Source: Xenopus tropicalis
Lineage: Eukaryota > Chordata > Amphibia > Anura > Pipidae
NCBI RefSeq assembly: GCF_000004195.4
Contig: NC_030678.2
Location: 152,745,547 to 152,809,546 of the forward strand
Direction: 5' to 3'
DNA: 64,000 nucleotides
In this document: positions 57,605-64,000 of the stretch, piece by piece
Numbering within the stretch: the stretch's first letter is position 1
How the letters are laid out: every line of letters begins with the position of its first letter
Translations under genes and position numbers: made by a program
The notes under the pieces: model-generated
What the model was told of the DNA's origin: nothing
Database searches by the model: none
The model's input: only the letters and a program-made list of their open reading frames with translations

Positions 57605-58504
57605 CAGTGCTGTCCAACTTCTTTGGTACCGAGGGCCTACATGGTGGAGGCTGATAATGGAAGCCAGTTTTGACCACTCCCCCTTTTTTAAACCACACCC
57701 ACTTCAAACCACAACCATTTTATCACAAGAGCTTTTTAGAACATAGTCACATTGATGGTGGTAGTGCAGAAAAAACCGAAATGGTTGATGCTCACTGTAG
57801 TTAAGTCCCCCTTCATTCATATATTCATATGTGGCAGCATAGGGCAGGTAGAGTATGGCACACTGGCAGCATAGGGCAGGCAGAGTATGGCACACTGGCA
57901 GCATAGGGCAGAGTATGGCACACTGGCAGCATAGGGCAGAGTATGGCACACTGGCAGTATAGGGCAGGCAGAGTATGGCACACTGGCAGCATAGGGCAGG
58001 CAGGGTATGGCACACACAGGCAGCATAGGGCAGGCAGAGTATGGCACACACAGGCAGCATAGGGCAGGCAGAGTATGGCACACACAGGCAGCATAGGGCA
58101 GGCAGAGTATGGCACACTGGCAGCATAGGGCAGAGTGTGGCACACTGGCAGCATAGGGCAGAGTATGGCACACTGGCAGCATAGGGCAGGCAATACATAC
58201 AGTGACACAATGCTGGCACTGCTCCTACAGTCTGAGGTGTAAACAGGTGAACAATTTGGGTGCTTAGAACCTGAGCCTAAGGGGTGAACAATGCAGGGAC
58301 TAAAAGGTGTGAAAAGTACAGGGAATTACATGTATAAACAATACATGGGTTTACAGCCTGAATCTGAGCTGTAAACAGTGCAGGGGGCCAGTTTATCTCA
58401 GTACTGATACCATTTAAAGCTTAAATAAAGGTAAGCAGTCGGAGCAGCCAGACAGGTGGGGGGCACACAGATGGGGGCCGAGGGCCGCCAGTTGGACAGC
58501 ACTG
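57605..58504. mobile_element. hAT-type element with internal minisatellite (copy 2, inverted)
   Basis: Same 15-bp CAGTGCTGTCCAACT termini. Flanked by CCTTAGGC at 57597-57604 and CCTAAGGC at 58505-58512, an 8-bp duplication with one change. 900 bp; orientation of the unique arms is opposite to copy 1. Confidence 0.88.
57832..58195. repeat. Minisatellite, about 28-35-bp units
   Basis: Twelve or so variants of 'ggcagcatagggcaggcaga' plus 'gtatggcacac'. Unit is the monomer of the 66-bp array at 55320. Long frames on the minus strand are array artefacts. Confidence 0.9.
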
Positions 58505-58789
58505 CCTAAGGCTATGGCCACATGGGGCTGATCCTCTTCCTGTGGATAAATGCAGGCCAAGAATCAGCCCCTATGCTCCGAACAGTCTTTCCATGCGCCT
58601 GCACTTAGCGCCACTGCGTGGGCCTGGGTGTAGACACACTGAGCAGATTGTGGTGCTCAAATGCAAAAAAAGGCTTATAAAGAGACAATGTCACAACTGT
58701 CTTTTCTTCTCACTTGGGACTTTACAAACTTGTTAGCAGTGAATATAAATAATAAAGATAAATAAAGGTAACCCCTTTAGAATATTATG

Positions 58790-58945
58790 GTGTTGTATAT
58801 GTTATCTGCTATATTACCTGTGTCTTTTCTCCATTTGTCCAGTTTGAATGGCTGCCCCCATGGCTACACAGCAGCTCTGTTTACTGTATATAAACTATAG
58901 TAGGGTTTCTGAAGCAAACGCAGCTTTTACCAGTGCAGGCAAGGT
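58790..58945. repeat. Partial T2-type MITE
   Basis: Matches the right half of 44511-44935 ('gaatggctgcccccatggct', 'tatagtagggtttctgaa'). Both ends lost. Confidence 0.7.
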
Positions 58946-59014
58946 GGGTACAAATGGGATTTTGGACTTATGTCTAAATGACTATGTAATAACATAAATA
59001 ACACAAATCTAATA

Positions 59015-59195
59015 CAGGTATAGGATCTGTTATACAGAATTCCTGTTTTTTGTGGATAAGAAATCTTTTCATAAAATCCACTAAAAATCTTTGAAACATT
59101 AAATAAATCCCAGTATGGATTCGAGCAGCAGTATGGAATTATTTCCAAAAATAAGAATATGACCATCCTGTACTTCTCAGGTTTCTGGATAAACG
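59015..59195. repeat. MITE, 'ggtatgggatcc' family, split by the next element
   Basis: From 'acaggtataggatctgttat' to 'gtttctggataaacg'. A further bit of similar sequence ('tggtttctgggtaagcctg') follows the next element at 59818. Confidence 0.6.
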
Positions 59196-59817
59196 AGGGT
59201 TGACTCACTAAAGGTTGATAAGTTTTATCACACGTTTTTTTGCGTTAAAATTGACGCGAAAAAAACGTGCGATTCGCTAAAGTATTATCGCATGCGTTAA
59301 GTCACATATTGAGTGCGTTAATTTACGCATGAGTCACAAACACTTAGGCGCGCTAAATATCGCATTTGTCTGTGCGAAAATTAACACCTACTTGGGGCAG
59401 GCGGTAATTATAGAAAAGTACAGTTCATGAGCTTTTGGCAACACAATATGGACTTTGCAGTGGGATTTATTCAAGTCTGTGTTGGCCCTAGAGTGATGCA
59501 GCCGCCAGTTTGCAGGGAAATCGTCATTTTCATAAAAGTAGTTTTATGAAAGTAATGCTGTGTATGGCTATTATGGCGTGGTTTTTTCGCACGCAGCGAC
59601 TATTTGTGCGCGATGCGTTGATTTAGCGTGCGTTCCGTCAAATATCGCACAAAAATAGTCTTCGCAACTTAAATAACGCAAGCAGCATCGCGTCTAAATT
59701 AACGCAAGTATGCTTTTAGTGAATCGTGTGTTAAGACGCAGAAAATTAGGCGCGATAAAATTTTTAACGCATGCTATAAATAGTGCACGTTTTATCGCAC
59801 TTTTGTGAATCAACCCT
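59196..59817. mobile_element. CpG-rich palindromic element, AGGGTTGA ends
   Basis: AGGGTTGACTCACTAAA at 59196 and an inverted partner 'tgtgaatcaaccct' ending 59817. The arms (about 150-200 bp each) are imperfect inverted copies rich in 'gcgttaaa', 'tcgcac' and 'cgcgat' motifs. CpG density is much above flanks, suggesting either recency or selection. Noncoding. Confidence 0.75.
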
Positions 59818-59837
59818 ATGGTTTCTGGGTAAGCCTG

Positions 59838-60375
59838 TAAAGCTCAGTGTTTAGTTTTCCAGAACCATCACACAATTTAAACCATACAAGCACAACATTC
59901 TGGATATTATTAGCATTTAATTAGTCTTTATTAACACCACAAATGTACGTGTCAGAATAGTTTTACTTTACTTCAATTATCCTGAATATAATGCATTATC
60001 AATCAGAAATGTTTAGAAATAAAGATTTCCACTTATTTCTTTGTGGCATAACTGAAGTCATGACACATTGAACATGGCACTATTGCCTTCAGGTGCTGTT
60101 TGTTTAGCTTAAAGAACAATAGGAGCATTAATTAAAGCCATGACTTGAACACATTCATGTGCAGTCCATTTATTCAAAACAAAATGTCATTATGCCCTAA
60201 TAGCTCTCATTGATTTGATTTATTGTTCTGTTCAGAGAAAGTCAAAATAAGCTGATTTAAACTTTACAGGCTCCTTAGCTTTGTATGTACATATTTATAT
60301 TATATATAAAGTTTGAGGGCATTAGACTGAGCATACCATTTGATGTCTCAAATAAACTTGCAGTACAGTCACATC
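59838..60375. other. Intergenic, nothing recognised
   Basis: No gene, RNA or repeat assigned. Confidence 0.4.
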
Positions 60376-60957
60376 CACTTTGCACTTTTTCACCCCTGCA
60401 ACATTAGATGAAGTAAATGAAGCAAATGTCTAGCTTGCTCAAACCCCACAACCTGCTTCCTTGACCCCATACCTTCTCACCTCCCTCACCCAGTGTCTGA
60501 TATACTCAGGCCTTTATTTACCCACCTATTTAACATCTCACTTTATATTTGTACTTTTCCTTCTTCATACAAACAAGCACTAATCGCTCCCATCAAAAAA
60601 CCTTCCTTTGATCCCAGCTCCCCCACCAACTATCGGCCAGTTTCCTTACTTCTGTTTGCAACCAAATTGTTGGAAAGGCTTGTTTCTAACTGCCTGGTCC
60701 AGCATCTCACTCACAATTCCATTCTCAACCCCCTGCAATCTGGCTTTCACCCAACACACTTAACAGAAACTGCACTCACCAGAGTAGCCAATGATCTTCG
60801 CCTGGCAAAGTCTAAAGGCCCCTATTCCATACTCATCCTTCTAGATTTCACAGCAGCCTTGGACACAGTTGACCACCCACTCCTCGTAGACATTCTGTAT
60901 TCAGCTGGCATTCATGACTCTGTTCTTTCTTGGTTTAAATCTTTCTTTCCTTTAAAG
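60376..60957 (+). pseudogene. L2-like LINE reverse transcriptase fragment
   Basis: The frame 60493-61029 gives S-P-T-N-Y-R-P-V-S-L-L, L-L-E-R-L-V-S, Q-S-G-F-H, and L-L-D-F-T-A-A-L-D-T-V-D-H-P-L-L, then L-S-W-F-K-S. This is the order of motifs in L2/CR1-type RTs up to motif A. The usual Phe after A-A is Leu. Nothing of the F/YxDD box remains, and a different sequence begins at about 60958, so the last 24 codons of the frame are not RT. Confidence 0.78.
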
Positions 60958-61454
60958 TTGACGTCTCTAACTGGGAGGGCCCTGCTCGCAAGAGCTTACA
61001 TTCTAAGAGGGAGAGCAATTGAGACATGAGGTGAGGGTAACCAGTGAGGTGGGTAGAGTTCTTGGTTTGTAAAGGGATGGTAAGTGTAGAGTGAAAGGTG
61101 AATAACAGTTGTTAGTGAGCGTATGAGCAAAGACTAGGGGGGTTTAGAGGGTAATTAAGTTGCTGAGGACTTACTGAGATTATAGGCTTGAATGAAAAGG
61201 TGAGTTTTAAGTAACTATTTATAAGCCTGGAGACTCTGAGAGTGTCTAATGGGACGGGGCAGAGCAATCCAGAGGGTGGGTGCAGCACGTGAGATGTCCT
61301 GGATGTGAGAGTGAGAGAAAGTAAAAAGTGAGGAGGGGAGGAGATGGTTGTGTGCAGACCGAAGGTTATGTCTGGAGGTGTACTTAGGGGTAAGGGTGAC
61401 TGTCTGCAAAAGTCTGCCAAAAGAACCAATCATTCCTATCAGAAATGATACCAT
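60958..61454 (-). pseudogene. L2-like LINE C-terminal and 3' end, minus strand
   Basis: On the minus strand the frame 61454-61215 gives R-H-N-L-R-S-A and R-A-A-P-T-L-W-x-A-L-P, typical of the C-terminal region of L2-like ORF2. The remainder reads through 'atgtaagctcttgcgagcag', an L2-type 3' block, ending near 60958. Tail-to-tail with the RT fragment. Confidence 0.7.
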
Positions 61455-61456
61455 AA

Positions 61457-61525
61457 AAGTAACACAGTTACATAATTAATTTGGGTTGAAAAAAGACCAA
61501 ACTTCATCAAGTTAATCCTATCTAA
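61457..61525 (-). repeat. CR1-like 3' end fragment
   Basis: 'gggttgaaaaaagaccaaac' preceded by 'cacagttacataattaat', the reverse complement of the CR1 tail type at 14810-14858. Confidence 0.55.
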
Positions 61526-62775
61526 CTGAACCCCAGTGCACTAAACAAACCCCAGTGTTGAAGTCAACAGCACCAATAAGAGACATTGCACCAAGCAGTC
61601 ATATGACATATGTTATATGCCAGTGATATGTGGTATAACAATTATTTTTAAATGGAATACACCGCTTTCAGCATATGCTCCGTTTCATATTATAACAGAA
61701 TTTGTTTTTCAGAAGGTTTTTATATATAATTGTTTTGTTTTATAATAAACATCAGAACAATACATATATACATGTTGATAAATGTTCTTTATCATAATTT
61801 ATTCATTCATTATTAGATAGCAGTATAGAAGTACTTGAAACCAGTGGGAGGTGTAAGTATCATTATCAGTAGCCTTAATCAAATCCAGCCATGCTTAATA
61901 ACAATTTTGGAGCAACCCATCTGCATATGTGAGTTGTACCAGGGGGAGTAAGGGTCTAATGTTGGAAAGGGGATTGTGCCATCCCATACATTTTCAGGCA
62001 CAGGGCACAAAAAAGGGATTCTGGATGAATTCTTAACCTGACATCATCCACCGTGCCAAGCAGACAAGCCTCAGGTATGGGTATGTTGTATGGCTAAAAA
62101 GTTTTGTTTTGTATGTATGGTAGCATCCTTGGGCAAAATGACTGAATAGGACAGATGAGATGGAGGTTAACTGATTCATTTAGGCTTTTCAGAATGTAAC
62201 AAGTACCACTAGATGCTGCTTTATTGTGTAAATAGAATCACATTGGCACTTCTTTCCAAGACAAGCTGGCTGGATATGACAGGAGTTTTAGTACACAGTT
62301 AACTGCCACTAATGCTCTCTCCACCCATACACACGTCCCCGATGCTCTTGTTTTTGATATTTTTTTTTTCTCTTGCTTATAGCCTATGGCTATGTTCAGG
62401 CTCTGGCATGAACAGGTTCAGCTTGAGCTGTCTGAATTTTTTGAAAGAGACAATGATGGAAATTAAAAACAGCTATTCTTTATTGTGTTTACTACTATTA
62501 CTTCAAATGAACAGTTATCATTTGGCACTATATCTAATTTCATCTGTTCTCTCTTTTGTTATGACAGAATGACTTATGAAAAAGTTTCATGTTTAATATC
62601 CCAAATTTAATCTTCAAAACAAGAAGTACAGCACTGTACTTAGCCTATACTATGTAATTATCTTATGTAACATCATGAATAAGAACAATTTTCTAACGCA
62701 GAACTGCCAGAACCCTCTGTGAAGTGAGACGATCTGTCACAAGTTGTTCTCTTCGGTTGCTTACAGTTTACCACA
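61526..62775. other. Intergenic, nothing recognised
   Basis: Open frame 62312-62572 is hydrophobic by composition only; no start context, splice signals or domain. Confidence 0.4.
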
Positions 62776-62779
62776 TTCT

Positions 62780-63005
62780 GCTTAGATATTGGTCCCTGTC
62801 CCACTGGATCTTACAATCTAAGGTACCATTCATATTAACACAACACATATATGTCAGCTTCATCAGGAGACATACTGTCCGTATGTTTTTGACGTGTGGG
62901 AGAAAAATCTTGCAGACACGGGAAACATACAAACTCCTTGTGGATATAGTTGGAACTGAAATCAGGTCCCTTATGCTGCAAGGCAACCACTAAACCAGTC
63001 TGACG
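62780..63005 (+). repeat. Degenerate vertebrate interspersed repeat
   Basis: Contains 'tgtgggagaaaaatcttgca', 'gacacgggaaacatacaaac' and 'tgctgcaaggcaaccactaa', recognisable blocks of a repeat abundant in fish and amphibian genomes. Heavily diverged. The overlapping frames on both strands are not genes. Confidence 0.5.
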
Positions 63006-63009
63006 CCCC

Positions 63010-64000
63010 TATGTAAATATACTGGAAGCCTATAGCTATACTTTTTTACATGTTTTGACAAGTCTTTGATTTTATTCAGTTAACAAATATGTCCTGTGAC
63101 TGATGCAGAAAGAGCCAAGCAAGGCAAACAAGAATTAGACATTTATGATGTTTGCAAGAGCAGATGGGTTGAATTTTATAGCATAGTCCTGGTTGCCCTG
63201 ATTTACATGGAAGCAATAGGGAAAATATATTTTTTAATAACCGCTAAATGTGGCCCTTAGTGGTGATAGATGCCAGTGCAGAGCAAAGACCACTTTATTG
63301 ATATTTAGGGACTGTGTAGATATTGCACCAAATCCATTAAAAGCTATTGTAGACAAATGAAATGCAGTGTGTAGCACATTCTTCTATGAATCCAACAGTA
63401 ATATGCTGATAGACAGGAGGCATGAGTGATATGATGCAGTGCAAGTATAAACTAGTGCACCTTGATTGCTTTCCAAGAAGTTTTTTCAGGAGTTATTCGT
63501 AGTAGTTATAGTAGTATATGATGCATAAGATTACCCCACTCAGTGTATGAAGTAAGAGATTAGCGTGAGAGATAAATGAACCTGGGGCTGTTTTTCAGCA
63601 ACATGGGACCTAGGGCAACTCCAATATGAGTACCTGGAATGTAACATGTTCTAATAATGCAGTTTCTACAACTAAAAAATGTCAAAAATATCATCAACGG
63701 AAGAGTGATCAAAGGGACCCCCCTTAATAAATAAGCCTCTCTTCCATTTCCTAAAGCTAGCTTTTTAGGAAAAACCTTTGTTAAATACCCAAGATTCAAG
63801 TGAAACACTGAAATCTATGGCTGTTGGATATATCCTTGGAAAAATATTTTGATAGATAATTTGAGTGCAGTTTCACCTGTCAATTACTACTTGGATTCCT
63901 AAAAGAAATAAAACTCTAACTCAATAATAAATTCAGCCATGTCATTCATATCCAACACCATTCAAACAATGGCAATATGCAAAAATAAATCACACTCGTT
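63010..64000. other. Intergenic, nothing recognised
   Basis: No gene, RNA or repeat assigned up to the window end. Confidence 0.4.

Noticed and set aside
57704..58219. Three overlapping minus-strand frames rich in Cys, Pro and Ala
   Set aside because: Minisatellite artefact of the same kind, in a hAT-type element.

Overview
The window is vertebrate nuclear DNA, almost certainly from a pipid frog (Xenopus). Two intron-containing genes of vertebrate type sit in a sea of short DNA-transposon remnants. The T2-type MITEs (TTAA target, TTAAAGG termini) and several other short inverted-repeat families seen here are typical of Xenopus genomes. I cannot tell the species from the sequence alone. There is no operon-like coding, and most long open frames are repeat-derived.

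Layout. Positions 1-15.7 kb are intergenic and repeat-rich: T2 MITEs, an L1/Tx1-like ORF2 end, a CR1-like 3' end, LTR-like sequence and palindromic MITEs. From about 15.8 to 28.3 kb, on the plus strand, lies a four-exon gene for a TRMT9B/KIAA1456-type tRNA methyltransferase (405 residues, complete coding sequence). Its third intron carries a T2 element with a GC-rich minisatellite, a CR1-like LINE fragment and a dead Tc1 transposon. From 28.3 to 31.6 kb is the intergenic space between two convergent genes, including a local duplication. From about 39.7 down to 31.7 kb, on the minus strand, is rfc3, which encodes replication factor C subunit 3. Its nine coding exons give exactly 356 residues. 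From 39.9 to 64 kb I find no host gene; this part is a gene-poor flank of MITEs, L2-like LINE fragments, possible LTRs and two hAT-type elements whose interiors have expanded into minisatellites.

The two genes are not functionally coupled by the sequence. RFC3 is part of the clamp loader that opens PCNA for DNA replication and repair. The TRMT9B-like protein is a class I SAM-dependent methyltransferase of the wobble-uridine (Trm9/ALKBH8) family. The most interesting biological point is that a TRMT9B-type gene sits beside rfc3. From memory, human TRMT9B lies beside DLC1, and human RFC3 lies beside STARD13, the DLC1 paralogue. The frog gene could therefore be a second vertebrate copy (ohnologue) lost in mammals. 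Other notable points are a probable GC-AG intron in rfc3, E2F-like sites at its start, a possible spliced upstream ORF in the trmt9b-like gene, and paired hAT elements with 66-bp (dimeric) and about 30-bp tandem arrays. I found no convincing evidence of a novel multi-gene system.
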